64,000 nucleotides of DNA, from NCBI GenBank assembly GCA_958450325.1, contig OY288247.1, forward strand, positions 59,151,701 to 59,215,700, read 5' to 3'. The notes under the pieces are model-generated. The model worked only from the letters and a program-made list of their open reading frames with translations, was not told the DNA's origin and did not search any database. Each line of letters starts with the position of its first letter. Position 1 is the stretch's first letter. This document shows, in pieces, positions 1 through 11,761 of the stretch. Source of the stretch: Agrostemma githago. Lineage: Eukaryota; Streptophyta; Magnoliopsida; Caryophyllales; Caryophyllaceae. The position numbers were made by a program, and so were the translations under genes.

Positions 1-1078
1 TCTGTGTCTTACACGTTTCCTTACGCTCTAATTTGAAACCGAACAAGATAGGTGCACAGTTTGATCGTTTGCCCCACACTATAATCGTTTGGACTCGGGC
101 TAGGTGCTAATGAAAATGGCCGGTCTAATTGGCCCATGCAGTGTTCTACCTTCTGGAATCAAAATAGACACTTGGCCTGGGATCCCACTTGATCCACAAA
201 TATGGTGCCAAGCTAACTTCCACTTGACGTACCACACCTCCAACATTCTGCATAGACGTTTCCTCAGGATGATAGCATAACACAACATCCTTCTCTATAT
301 ATAGCAGTACCTATGACAATTACTCTGCTCACACAAATTTACTTTCTTGCCTAGTTGTTAGGAGCATGCTCACACATCCACTACCAAATTCTTCCTGAGC
401 AGTCATCAATCTAAGAGTTGCCTCCTGCTAACTTTTACATGTTTACTGAATTACAGATTCTTCGCCGTCTTTCAACTTTATCTAGGTGCTACATGCTTAT
501 ATTAGTGATTTATATAGTACCACATGAACTGTTTCATTGTGTATGCACATATTTGCGTTCTATATTTGTGCTTGAAGTGTTAGGAGATTAGTGTAGTACT
601 CTATGACAATGCTTCTTGTAGGATACTTCATGGGTGTATGAAGTTATATAGATCACCTTTCAGTTGAAACTTCTGCGGGGCTTGTTGTGTGCATGTGACC
701 TATTTGGGAGACCTGCCCTGTGATTTGGTGTTTCTGGATGGCAGGATATTGGCATTATTTTAGTAGCGCAACTGTTTTTGTGGTGCTAGATCTCAGATTC
801 AGCCTGTTTCTTTCTTCTTTTTTTCTGTACGACCTTGCTGAATGCAGTGCTAGGGATAAGGGTTCAGTCTACTTTGTGTCGAGTGAGCCATTTGGATTTT
901 ACTCTCCGCAGCATGACTTACATGTTACTTCGTAGCTACCTATAGTAGTCAAATCGGTGCTGTAGCTTTTGCAGCACCAGTGCATCATAGCGTAGTCGCT
1001 TATGTAGTTTATCGTAATCGTGAAGGTGCTGATTTACTTACTGCATCTGATTCTGTATAGGACCTAATCTGCAGACTG
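1..1078. other. Non-coding stretch, no gene supported
   Basis: Both strands show only short, unconvincing open frames. A 62-codon frame on the minus strand (100-288) has a TATATATA stretch close upstream (about 296-303 on the plus strand), but I recognise no domain and there is no homologous copy in the window. The stretch may be the 5' flank or untranslated part of the Helitron-like unit that follows; I could not define a Helitron 5' terminus. Confidence 0.4.
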
Positions 1079-2058
1079 ATGGCTCCTCCGGTCATACAGA
1101 TTGCAATCCCCTTTCAGCCTTTACTATCTCAGATTACCGAGTGTTTAGAATATTTGGAACCAGAATATGCGATAGTGAATGCCGGAGAGAATGTTGCTTC
1201 TGTAACTCTTAGGAGTGACTACTATCCTGAGACATATATTTACCTACGGTGTCCTGCCTTGACCTATGAAGAGTCATGCAACACAGCGGCAAGAGCTGCC
1301 GTTAGTGATCTCGTTGACTTATATGATATCTACATCAACGATTTCACATCTGCGAAAAAGAACATGTACACAAGGTGCGCCAATCTTTGGCGCTTGAAGC
1401 GCCTTGAACTTGATTACTTGGCAAAGGGTCTGCCAAAAAACCCTTTAGAAGAAGAATTTGATTTTCATGAGATGAATCATTTACGAAGCGTCTCACTAGA
1501 TCTTGTGTTTTTCCTTGCAACTATCATTGACAAACTGCCTGTTGAATGCACTTCTGTCTGCACCATAGAGCACACGCCTTCCACATTCACGTCGTGGATA
1601 GACATATATCACAAAGATAACCAGCACGAACGTGTCTGTATCTTCAGTGATATGTGTGCGGCTCATGCTGTATCAGAAAAGATCTTGCCTATAAGACAAT
1701 CAACTATTTAGTACCCCTTTATAATGTTGACATAATAGATGTGAACTACTCTCCTGAGGCTGTCAGGTTTGCTGCCTTCGTCTGTGAGTGTACTAAAAAT
1801 AGGTTCTTGACTTTGGAGAAGTAGTTCTTAGAACCTCAAGAAGGCCTTGCAACCGATTCTCATGTCGTAGAAGACGACTTTACTACTCCCAGAGGCACAA
1901 CGCATGTTATTCCTAAACCTGAAAGCCAGCCTTTAGCTTCCCGGAAGAGGAAAACCTGCCTCGCCACGCCATCGAGCTCAGACGCTCAGACCATATCATC
2001 TTTTGCGGTATCCTCAGATGCCATTGACAGTTTCTTTAAGAGTGTCGGGTCTTTGTGA
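1079..2058 (+). pseudogene. Broken gene of unknown function, about 325 codons
   Basis: The frame starts MAPPVIQIAIPFQ at 1079 and is open for 210 codons to a TAG at 1709-1711. Near 1675-1681 the reading can shift to another frame that continues through 1681-2058, broken once by TAG at 1822-1824, and ends at TGA 2056-2058. The continuation has ordinary protein composition, with a basic stretch (ASRKRKT) and a Ser-rich tail, so I read one gene with a frameshift and a nonsense codon. I recognise no family. Its place just upstream of the Helitron Rep-helicase gene, on the same strand, suggests either a second Helitron gene or captured host cargo. Both are inference. An intron at the frame change is an alternative to a frameshift. 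Confidence 0.5.
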
Positions 2059-3113
2059 AGGCGACGTACCTATGACAGCTGGCATTTTGTTATGCTCTTA
2101 GTTGCAGCGTAGATTAAGAGATTGGGCTAAACAATGTATTGTTGGGCTACTTTATGAGCAACTATTTATGTTAGGACTTGTGTTTTGGTTTGTTGTTGTC
2201 TGTAGAGTAATGAACTACTTGTGTAGGCTGTAGACTTCTGCGTTTACCTGCTTCAGTATTTTGTTTGCGATGTGGCAGCCTGCGCCAGGGTTCGTGCTTT
2301 GGTGCATAAATACTTTGCATTTTTTAGCCATACAGCGCATCGATGCATGTTCTTCCTTAAGTATTTGTCCGTGCCTAGGTTACGAATACGTTAGCAGCAA
2401 CTGGAATCATGCAATGCATATAAGGCGCTGTCTAAGATTTTTATGTGTCTTCCTATTTGTAGATCAGGTATTTCAGGTTACGCACCCATTATGCTGGATA
2501 ATCTGTCCACGATGAGATGAGTACTTGTAAGGTACACACGTATAATTGCTGTACAGCATAGCAAGTGCTACGTGTGCGCTAGGTACAGTATCTGAAAACT
2601 GGAATGCTGTGCGTGATAGTTCAAGTGGACTAATTTTAACTACGAGTAGTTTTTATGACGGCAGATGCATGCCATCTGTAGGCGGTGCCTGCTGGATTGT
2701 GTCGGATTTTACACCACCGGGCTAATCACTTACTGTGGGCTCAGTCATACGGTTGTTGCATACCAGTGCAGGCTGCAGGCTGTTAATGAGAGGCAAATTG
2801 AAGCTGCAGGAGAGGTAGTAATTGTAAGGTGAACACCTGCCATTCAGACCCATGTTCTGTTCGGAAAATGGGTACGTCTTTTGTCCGAACTTCTGCTGTT
2901 ACAAACATGAACTTCTGCTGGTGTTCATTTTTTTTATTAGTTTCACTGTATCTGCCGTTCATATTACGGCTGACGAGTTTCCGTACTATTCACCTACACC
3001 TGGAATCAACAAGCGAAGACGGAGGTGCGTGGTGCCAGCACAAGATTCGAACAATGTGCCAGAGTAACGTCCTAAGTTGTGATTTTCAGTACGTATCTTG
3101 ATTTCATTTATCA
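2059..3113. other. Region between the unknown gene and the Helitron exons
   Basis: No clear gene. A frame at about 2852-3067 ends with a basic run (NKRRRR) shortly before the AT-hook exon and could be a 5' exon of the Helitron gene joined by an unrecognised splice, but I could not find a convincing donor. A possible acceptor (TTTATCAG or TACAG) lies at about 3108-3119. Confidence 0.3.
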
Positions 3114-3271
3114 GTACAGTGACGCCCATCTTCGAACATACTTCAGGACACGAACAGATGACGCATCTCCAAGTGTTCCGAAGAGGCGGCCTGGCCGACC
3201 CCCAGCAGTCAAGAGTGGAGTGGTAGTGGAGAAGAAAAAACCTGGAAGACCTCCCAAGCAGAAACATCTGT
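3114..3271 (+). pseudogene. Helitron Rep-helicase gene, AT-hook exon
   Basis: This exon encodes two AT-hook motifs, KRRPGRPP and KKKPGRPPK, about 15 residues apart. AT-hooks are GRP-centred motifs that bind the minor groove of AT-rich DNA. The exon is joined in phase 1 to the next by a GT-AG intron at 3272-3389 (donor GTGAGT, acceptor TAGCAG), which makes a continuous frame into the Cys-rich N-terminal part of the Helitron protein. The 5' end of the exon is not fixed; I used an acceptor-like site near 3110-3119. The hooks may help the protein touch AT-rich target DNA, which is inference. Confidence 0.55.
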
Positions 3272-3389
3272 GTGAGTTTCCAGTGCTTACATATCTGCGA
3301 CTACATATGTGTACTGCTTGCTCCTGCAGTATGTCATAGCACTTCAGTTTCGTATCCTGGCTTATTTTCTCTACAAAAAAATGTAGCAG
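3272..3389 (+). other. Predicted intron 1 of the Helitron gene
   Basis: 118 nt. It begins GTGAGT, ends in a TAGCAG acceptor, is T-rich and sits in phase 1. Splicing removes stops and joins the AT-hook exon to the frame that carries the conserved Cys motif. Confidence 0.5.
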
Positions 3390-4295
3390 GTCTGCCACTT
3401 GCTGCACAGGAACAGCCGCTACCTGGAAAACCTTTTCAGTTACGGCCGGTAGAGGCGTGCTCAAAGTGTCAAGCCAAAAGATTTGAGCATGAATCTCCGA
3501 CGTTCTGTTGTGGCAACGGTTCAATAGTTCTGCCATCATCCACATATCCACCGACGTTAGTCTGATTGTATACATCTGCAGACGAGGATGCAGTACATTT
3601 CAGGCGGTATGCTCGCCTATACAACGACCTATTCGCGTTCAGCTCAATTAGAGGCCACATTGAATCACAGACAATAAAGGGTATTTATGTTTTTAAGCTA
3701 CAAGGTCAAATTTACCATCATGTCTCGGACCTGATACCAAAAAATGGCGATCCAAAGTACAAGCAGTTGTACTTTTACGATGGTCAGCATGAACCCGCTA
3801 ACCCTTCTGGGTGCTTTACAAAACTGGGGGAGGATGTTATCGACATATTGATGGGTGTCACACAGACAAACTCGTACGCACGCTTCTTTCGGTCGCTGCA
3901 AGAAATAGAAGTGACTGAAAGCACGTGTATCCGTATATGCAAGAATCCTGTCAGGGACCAGCATGTCAGCAATGCTCCTACTTCTGATGAAGTTGCTGTC
4001 ATTTGGTATGAAGATTCTAGCCTGAGTGATAATAGTGGACCACACATCTTGGTGACTGGACGCATGAGTGTCTCGCATCAAATTAAACATTATTATGGTT
4101 GTTATGATCCTCTACAGTACCCTCTTCTTTTCCCGCGCGGTGAGTGTGGTTGGCATCAGGGATTTAAGAAACATGTTGCAAATCCTACTACAAGAGGAAG
4201 ACCTCGGGACAGTTCGACTGCAACACTGCAACCTGCCACGGCTTATCCATCCAGTTTTGAGAATGCTGAGAATCTACTGGATGCTGAGGCACAGA
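3390..4295 (+). pseudogene. Helitron Rep-helicase gene, N-terminal exon
   Basis: The frame carries the Helitron N-terminal Cys signature (ACSKCQAKRFEHE then FCCGNG, about 3453-3519), then TGA at 3563-3565. It continues in the same frame through FRRYARLYNDLFAF and ends with the family block YDPLQYPLLFPRGECGWHQG (about 4099-4158). In living Helitrons this is the Helitron-like N domain ahead of the Rep nuclease. The exon stops at 4295, where a GTATGT donor fits; without splicing the frame runs on to a stop at 4387. One nonsense codon is visible in this exon. The recognition of the family is secure; splicing is inferred from frame and phase. Confidence 0.8.
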
Positions 4296-4664
4296 GTATG
4301 TCCTCCCTTTGTCTTTTGCACATGTCGTATCAATTTTGCTGTCTTGAAATACACGTGCTGATATGCATGCTAATGTACAGAGATTGATTGTTGAAAATGA
4401 GCATACACACATTCTCTTAGGATGAAAAAAGGCATAAATTGACAGGCGGGAATAACTTTAAACTTGCGTATATGATTAGATAATTGCAGCACGCAGAGTA
4501 CCAAATTGTCAAACTCATTAGCTGGTACGGATAGGTCAAATCATGTATATGCCAACTGCTAATTATAGCTTTGCATGTCATGTGTCGTTAGTTGCTTTAA
4601 AAGTGGTAATTGTGCCATGTATTGGCTGTGCGTTGTTTATTGATGACGTATCCTATAAATACAG
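4296..4664 (+). other. Predicted intron 2 of the Helitron gene
   Basis: 369 nt from GTATGT (4296) to ACAG (4661-4664), phase 1. Joining the flanks gives a continuous Helitron frame (an AGG codon made from both sides) leading directly into the conserved YYAYKLQ block. The intervening DNA contains stops in all useful frames. Confidence 0.65.
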
Positions 4665-6859
4665 GGTGTTCTGAACAGTCGTCAGTACTCGAGCGTAACC
4701 TGCCTTGTCGAGGATACTATGCTTACAAGCTGCAGCACAGACCAAATAACATGCTTCTCAGGGCTGGAAGATGTCTGCAACAATATGCAGTCGACATGTA
4801 CGTCAAACTAGAGAACTCTCGCCTGGACTTCGTTCGGTATAATCAGGATGTGATACGTTCTGAACTGTACCAAGGAATACTTGACACGATTGCCGCTGGT
4901 GAGCATTGTGCTGCTAATGTCGGAAAGCGTGTCATTCTTCCAGCGATTCACATTGGAGGGCTTGGGGATATGCATCGGCGCTATTTAAATGCGATGACTC
5001 TTGTACAACGCTATGGAAAGCCAGACTTCTTTATAACAATAACCTACAACACAAACTGGCCCAAAATAAAAAATGAATTAGCTCAAGGAGAAGAAGCCCA
5101 TAACCGGCCCGATTTAGTGGCCAGAGTTTTCAGAGCTATGCTAATAGTACTGAAGAAGAAACTTATTGAAGAGAAAATATTTGGCGAAGTCGCTGCATAT
5201 GTTTATGTTGTTGAATTCCAAAAAAGAGGCCTTCTACATGCACATCTCTTGTTGATTATGAAGAAAAACAGTAAGATGAACTGTCCAGAGGATTTTGAGA
5301 AGTTTGTCACTGTTGAGATTCCTCCAGAAACGAACGAAAGTCTCCGTAAGGCTGAGTTAAAACATATGATGCATGGGCCATGCGGTAGGCTGAACCCTGA
5401 CTGTCCATGCATGAAGCACAAAAAAACTGTAGGCTAGTGTAAGTTCGGCTACCCAAAGCCATACGCAGCTGAAACCAAAAATAGTGATGGCGGGTACACA
5501 ATCTACAAAGGTCATCCTACTGGTGAGATGGTCAAAATAAGAGGTCAGTATCTAGAAAACCGTTGGGTTATTCCATATAACCTGTATCTTCTTGACCTCT
5601 TTGATTGTCATATTAATGTGGAAGTATGCTCTAGCATACAGGCAGTGAAATATCTTTACAAGTATGTCTACAAGGGTTATGACAAGATATCTTTCTCCAT
5701 TGGATCGGAAGGTGAAGGGAAACTGATTGATGAAATCAACGAGTATCAGTCTGGTCGTTGGGTGTCCCCGATAGAAGCGATATGGCGCATATTCAGCTTT
5801 GATCTATTTGAGATGCATCCGTCGGTAATGGCATTACCAATTCATCTCCAAGATATGCAGTTAATCCAGATGAAACAACATGAAACATTATCTTATGTGG
5901 TCTCTAACGAAAAGAGGCTAAGAACCCCATTAACTGATTTCTTCAGAATCAACAGGGAGAACGCCGGTAAGGTTAGCGAGGAACACGTCTACGCTAACTT
6001 CCCTGAACACTATCGTTGGGATGCTTCCGAACGGCGGTGGTTCAGGAGGAAAAACAGTGTTATTATCTTGGACAGGCCTGTCTTTGTATCGCCATCGGAG
6101 ACAGAATGCTTTTACTTAAGGCTACCGCTGACCCATGTACATGCACCTACATCTTTTGAAGATCTCTTGGTTGTAAAGGGCCGTCAGTGTTCAACGTACC
6201 AAGAAGCTGCTATTGGGCTTGGACTGATAGAGGACAGTAACATGGTTGAACTATGCCTCAATGAGGCGGAGGCTGTTCAGATGCCCTCTGCTTTGCAACG
6301 CCTATTTGCAACCGTTCTCATGTACTGTAATCCCAGAGATCCGCGGGCATTGTGGGGCAAATACTAAAGTTCGTTATCTGAAGATTTCCTGACAGCAAAT
6401 CCAGGGGATGCACGTGCATTTCATAGTCTCACAGTTCGCAGTGTGGAACAACATTTTGAGGCAGCCGGTAAGTCTCTCAAACTGTATAGTCTTGACCAAT
6501 TGGTGGAGCCACGGGATCTTGTAATACAACGAACAAGAGATATAGCTGACGCACTCGCTGCACCTGTACCGGAGGAGTGTTTAAAATGTCGCACTTCACT
6601 GAACTCTGAACAGCAGCACGCTTTCGATACTAAAATTAGGCATGTGAAACAAGAACTCCCTGGAGCGTTTTTTGTGGATGTACCTGGTGGCATTGGTAAG
6701 ACATATCTATACAACACTTTGTAGGCTGAAGTCCGGTTACTCGGACATATTGTATTGCCCACAGCCACGTCGGAAATTGCGGCCTCTAACATTCCGTCTG
6801 GAAGGACCGCCCATTCAAGGTTTAAACTCCCTCTGAAACTAGACAAGTCACTCGCATGC
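4665..6859 (+). pseudogene. Helitron Rep nuclease and start of helicase
   Basis: This exon encodes the rolling-circle Rep nuclease and the beginning of the PIF1/RecD-like helicase. Visible motifs are PDFFITITYN (about 5023-5052), the HUH motif GLLHAHLLL (about 5229-5255), the two-Tyr block KYLYKYVYKGYDK (about 5649-5687), and the helicase Walker A VPGGIGKTYL (about 6680-6709). In Walker A the usual GGTGKT reads GGIGKT. In-frame stops are TAG 5435-5437, TAA 6365-6367 and TAG 6722-6724; the frame is otherwise unbroken across all of them. The sequence is cut at 6859 by the Athila insertion and resumes in frame at 39257. It is inactive as it stands. Rep would nick and rejoin DNA during rolling-circle-like transposition, and the helicase would unwind it. 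Confidence 0.88.
6855..6859. repeat. Athila target duplication, left copy (CATGC)
   Basis: CATGC directly before the 5' LTR matches CATGC at 39252-39256 directly after the 3' LTR. Removing the element and one copy restores the helicase reading frame. Confidence 0.92.
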
Positions 6860-7165
6860 TGTTGTGTGCTAAATTTAGACCGTTTTCCCCCTCATTTAGA
6901 CCCGTTTTTCCCTCGTTTTGCGAGTCTTGAGTGCGATTATCGCCATATTTTGAGTAAATCTCGCATTAGCGTCCCTCTTGTGCGTTTTACGTGTTTTTGG
7001 TAGTTTTTCTATCAATTTTGATAGGATTTGGCACCGAAATCACGACCGAGCTTCCACGAGCATAAGAGAAGGGAATACCGTCCAAAGAGTAAAGCACACA
7101 ACTTAAAGTTTAAAGCCATTCAATCAATCGACGAAGAATGAGACAAGAAAAGAGGCCAAGTAAAT

Positions 7166-7403
7166 GACCCGGCGAAATTTCACCCGGTGAGACACCACTG
7201 GGCGAAATTTCACCCGACGGAAAAATGCCTCCCTGAAGATTTTCCGAGACCTCCTCACCGAGCGAAATTTCGCTCACCGGGTGAAATTTCGCCCGATGGA
7301 GAGAAGAACCGGAAACCGCGAAAAAAGAAGAAAATCTGACCGGGTGAAATTTCACCCGGTGGGAATTACCGACAAGTCCGCAGGGTGAAGTTTCACCCCA
7401 TGA
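7166..7403 (+). promoter_or_regulatory. Palindrome array in the Athila LTR
   Basis: About six imperfect copies of a 16-20 bp palindrome of the form (C)GGGYGAAATTTCRCCCG, at about 7166, 7201, 7262, 7281, 7341 and 7381, separated by unrelated spacers. The array ends about 80 bp before the LTR TATA box. The 3' LTR copy (22983-23200) has lost part of one unit. Function is unknown; a dyad transcription-factor site or RNA hairpins are possible. Confidence 0.7.
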
Positions 7404-7483
7404 AGATGCCATGGGAGATTGTCTCACTAATGGAGCATAAAGTGGATTTGGGCTTTAGGTTAAATACCCATTAAGAGACTACT

Positions 7484-7492
7484 ATATATAAA
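7484..7492 (+). promoter_or_regulatory. TATA box of the Athila 5' LTR
   Basis: TATATATAAAT-type sequence in GC-poor context. The 3' LTR has TATATATATAT at the same place (about 23276-23287). Transcription would start about 30 bp downstream, making 6860-7515 roughly U3. Confidence 0.6.
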
Positions 7493-8760
7493 TCTACCCT
7501 AGTTTGTTGCCCAAGGAACCATCCAATTAGACTAGTATCATTCATTAGTGTAGAAGGCTTTCATTAGTGTAGTAGAACCATCTCCTTAGTAGTAATCCAA
7601 TAGTATTCTTAGTAATTCTCTACAAATCTAGTAGTAATTTAGTAGTAGATCTACTTAGTTTACATCAGCAATTATCTAGATTTCAAGATTGTAGAAGATT
7701 ATTCAAGTTTTATTTGAAGATTTGTGGGTTTATTGAAGAATTGTTGACAAGTTCTTCACTATCTTCATCAAAGATTCAACCTTTATTAATGCAATCTTCT
7801 TATTTCTTATAGATCTTCATAGTTGGTATATTTCTTTCCACTCCCCTAATCTCTAGCTTAGATTTATTTTATTGTTCTTTCATTATTGTTTTGTTTAGAT
7901 CATCTTTATTTATGTTGTTTTAGATTGTTGTTTTTATGCTTAAGTTTTGTTGATTCTTGTTTAGATCATCTTAGTATTGTTAGTTTCTCTAGATGTTATT
8001 CATGTTATTCTAGATTATTCTCTAGTTTATTTGTTAGATCTTGTTTCTTCTATAGTTTAGTGGGTAATTGTTAGATCATAGTTTTCTCATCATATTATTG
8101 TTAGTTTCTTTAGATCTAGTTAATATGCATGTTGTAGTTATTTTCTCCCTAGTTAATGTTTTATTGTCTTTCATTATGATTAGTGAGTAGATTTCTTGTT
8201 GGGGGGTTTAGGGATGAGGACTTGGATTATTTGAATTTAGGGGTATTGGTGGGTTGCTTGCTTGTTGGTTTATCTTGTTATGGTCTTGTGTCATCGTTGT
8301 TTTAGTCCGGCCAACTAGACCGACCTTGACTAGTTTCTATCAATATGGGGAAACTCGGGGTAGAAATTACCATAGCTAGAGACTTACCCTTATACGCCGC
8401 GAAAGCGGGTTTTTAGGTAAGATTACCAATGTTGCGACAAAAACTCGATCCCGACCTTCTTAGATTCCAAGTACTGAATCCCGACTTTCCCCCTAACACC
8501 TTTCCCTAGACTAATCACCCCTAGCTATTCTCGTAGTCATTTCTCTAGTCATTCCTCTAGTTTAGACTCGACCCTTAGAAAACCCCCCTTTAGACATCAA
8601 ACACACCGTCTTAAGCTCACCAAAATAGCACCTCGTTCCCGTGGACCGACCTCGAATTACCACGATTACTCTAGTAGTTTTTGTGTTATTTCGAGTCTAT
8701 AAATATTGTTTGATCCCCCGTCCTTTGTTAACGACCGATCCGATTGGGAGGCGATCAAAA

Positions 8761-8778
8761 TGGCGCCGTCGCTAGGGA
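8761..8778 (+). other. Primer binding site, tRNA-Asp-like
   Basis: TGGCGCCGTCGCTAGGGA begins 3 bp after the 5' LTR. It resembles the complement of the 3' end of plant tRNA-Asp (TGGCGCCGTTGCCGGGGA) with three differences, the primer reported for Athila elements. It would prime minus-strand DNA synthesis. Confidence 0.75.
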
Positions 8779-8885
8779 GCGGCGTGTAGTTATTGAGTTT
8801 TTAGTTGTTGTGTTTGATTCTTTTCCCTTCTCTCTTTTCCCTAGTACCGTGAGGTGCTAGGATTCTTACCGTTTAATTGAGTTTT

Positions 8886-11761
8886 ATGCCCAGGAACACG
8901 TCATCGCCCTTGTGGTTCGATCCGGAGCCGAAAAGGACTTTTAGAGCATTGCGTTTTTGGGGAAATAACTCGACCGCCATCATTCCACATTCTTCATTAT
9001 CACCTCCTAACCTTAATCCCATCCTACCACATACACCTTCACCCCGTGCACCGTCTACACCTTCCATACCTTCCACTTCACAAAATTCACCACCATCACC
9101 GAAAACACCACCACCAAATCCATCCCCTCCAAATTCACCAAATTCAAATCCACCATCACCATCAATCCAACAAATGGCGACCCTAGCCTCTCATTCCCAA
9201 CTCACACATGAAGAAACACCTTCTCCCGTCGATTTCGGAGAAATTCCCGAGAATTATGAATTAAAAGCCCCTTTGACTAATGCGGTCCAACAAGATACTT
9301 TTCACGATTTTTCTCAAGAAGATGCTCAAGAGCACATTGCTTCATTTAAAGAAAAATTAGTAGGAGCCCGTCTCAATGGATTAACCTCATGCCAATTGCA
9401 TCGTATATTATTTCCAAAGACCTTGAGAGATGGAGCTCGTAGATGGCTTTAAGGTCATCCCGCTAATACTTTCACAACATGGGCTCAACAATCTAATGCC
9501 TTCTTGGAGAAATATTTCCCGCCGTCAAAGACTAACCAATATCGCATGGAGATACAAACATTCAAGCAAGATGAATTTGAAAGCCTAAGTGAGGCTTGGG
9601 AAAGATTTAGAGATTTATTGCGCAAATGTCCACACCATGGAATACCCGATTGGCTAACTACCCAAACATTTTATAACATCCTTTCTTCTAGAACCAAGGA
9701 GAACCTCAATTCGGCCGCCGGAGGAGAATTTTCTTCTCTCACCGATGAGGCATCTAAAAGTCTTATTGAAAAGATGGCAAGGAGTGATTCTAGAATGGGT
9801 CAATCAAGGGATTCTAGAAAGAAAGTTGAAGTGAACTCATCTACGAGTTCTAATGAATTGAAACTTCAAGCGGAACTTGAAGAATTGAAAAAGAGAATGG
9901 ATGCCATGAGTTCAAAGCCTACTCCTAGAGGTATGTACCAAATTCAACGTAGTGTTCCACCAAGGCAACCATCACCTCCAAAGCAATTAACATGGGAAGT
10001 TCAATGTGATCATTGTGGCAATCATGGCCATGATTCTAGCTTTTGTATTTCAAATGAAGAATTTTATATTGGAGAGCCAAATGAAGTTCAAGCTATACAA
10101 GCATATGGGCAAATTAAAGACCTCAATTTGATCTCTTTTCCAATACTTACAATGTCGGCACAAGATTTCATCATAATTTTTCTTATGGAAATCAAAATGT
10201 TCAAAATCCGATGCCACGTGCCCAAGGGAGTCAAATGAGGCCATTCAATCAAAGTCAACATAGGCCCTATCAAGGTCCTCCAAGGATGCCCCCATATATG
10301 CCTCCTCACCCAAGGAGCAACTTCAATCAATAAGCTAGCAACTTCCATGTTCCTAACAACTACAACAATTACCAAAATCAACATGGTAATCATTTCAATC
10401 ATGGATACAATCAAGGGTTCCAAGGCAATTTTCAAGGAAACCAAGGTTACAATCAACAACCATTTAATCAACCCTCTCAATCTTATGGCCAGCCGAACAA
10501 TTCTCAATTTGGTCAAGGAGGAGTCCCATGGGAAAACTATAATGATTTGCAAAGAACCGTTGGGCAACTATGGAATGAACACCAAGATACCAAGGCAAGG
10601 CTAAAGGTTTGGGAATCACAAGAAGCAAAAAAAGCCTTAGCCGCACCAATCCATCCACCCCATGGTTTGCCCGGCCAACCCCAAACCCCAAGAGACCCTT
10701 CACACCAAGCAAATGCCGTCATTCTGAGAGGTGGCAAGGAACTTGAGGACCCATACAAGAATTTGAACTTGAACACCAAGACTAACCCATCCAATGTCAA
10801 TCAACCAAGTGCACCGCAAGAATCATCTCCAACTTCCCCCAAACAAAACCGGGGAATACAAGCGGAGTTTGATATCCTCCAAAATTCGGAGAATGAACAA
10901 AGAGAACAAAGAAAGAAGAAAGAGCAAATGGAAGCGAAAGAAGCAAAAAAGAAAGAGGCGGAGCGATTAGCCGAAGAGGAAGAAGAATCCAATGTTCCAC
11001 CGCCTCCCACTTTTGTCCCACCATTGCCTTTTCCCGAACGAGCTAAGCCACATAAGGAGAATGCCCAATTTAGCCGTTTTGTGGATATGTTGAAAAAAGT
11101 AGAGGTATCTTTACCCTTCACCGAGGTAATCTCTCAAATGCCCCTCTACTCTAAGTTTTTGAAAGATGTCTTGACTAAAAAGGGAACAATAGAGGATAAA
11201 GAATGTATCCCTCTCACGGGTCAATGTATTGCCATTCTTATGAACCAAATGCCAAAGAAACTAGAGGCTCCCGGTAGTTTTTCCATCCCTTGTCGGGTTG
11301 GAAATGTTGTTGTTAATCAAGCCTTATGTGACCTAAAGGCTAGTGTTAGTTTGTTACCCTATTCCATTGCTAAGAGACTTATTGTGGGGGAGATGAGACC
11401 CACTAGTATGTCGATTCAACTTGCGGATAGGTCCGTCAAGTACCCACTTGGGATACTTGAGGATGTACCCGTTCAAGTTGGTAGGTTCTTCATCCCCTAC
11501 GATTTTGTTGTCATGGATATGCCCGAAGACACTATTACCCCCATTATCTTAGGTCGACCTTTTATAGCTACCGGAGGTGCTATAGTTGATGTTAAGAATG
11601 GAAAGTTGTCATTTAACATAGGGAACGAGTCGGTAGAGTTTTCCCTTTCTCAAGCTCTTAAACAACCAATGATTGAACAAATGCATTCCGTTAAAGTTAT
11701 TGATAGTTTGGTTGAGTATAGCTTGATAGATGATGATAAGCAAGAAGATGAACCATTTGAC
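8886..11761 (+). pseudogene. Athila gag and protease region (broken)
   Basis: Start ATG at 8886 (MPRNTSSPLWFDPEPKRTF), followed by a Pro/Ser-rich stretch and the Athila gag core (LFPKTLRDGARRWL, then FLEKYFPPSKT, CPHHGIPDWL). A CCHC knuckle, CDHCGNHGHDSSFC, lies at 10005-10046. Breaks: TAA at 9450-9452, a frameshift around 10110-10140 where a Gln/Asn-rich tail continues in another frame, and TAA at 10331-10333. From about 10500 a long open frame leads to the aspartic protease (about 11270-11660). Its active-site motif reads DLKAS where the family has D-x-G, so the protease is probably dead. It ends at 11761 against the solo LTR and continues at 15487. Confidence 0.88.
11757..11761. repeat. 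Solo LTR target duplication, left copy (TTGAC)
   Basis: TTGAC precedes the solo LTR and recurs at 15482-15486. Joining the flanks with one copy keeps the Athila frame open (EPFD then SPPLEEE). Confidence 0.92.

Larger units (their letters stand above)
6860..8757 (+). repeat. Athila 5' LTR (1898 bp)
   Basis: Begins TGTTGTGTGC and ends GGCGATCA. It matches 22677-23511 plus 38218-39251 closely along its length. It contains an array of GCGAAATTTCGC-like palindromes (about 7166-7403) ahead of a TATA box (7484-7492). The T-rich half (about 7860-8170) is the usual downstream LTR region. Short open frames in it (for example the GEISPG-rich frame over the array) are by-products of the palindromes. 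Confidence 0.92.

Noticed and set aside
7166..7403. CRISPR-like spaced palindromic repeats
   Set aside because: Plant retrotransposon LTR; units are imperfect, spacing is irregular and there are no cas genes.
7110..7427. Minus-strand frame rich in GEISPG repeats in the Athila LTR
   Set aside because: It is the reading of the palindrome array, not a gene; the same happens at 22927-23190.
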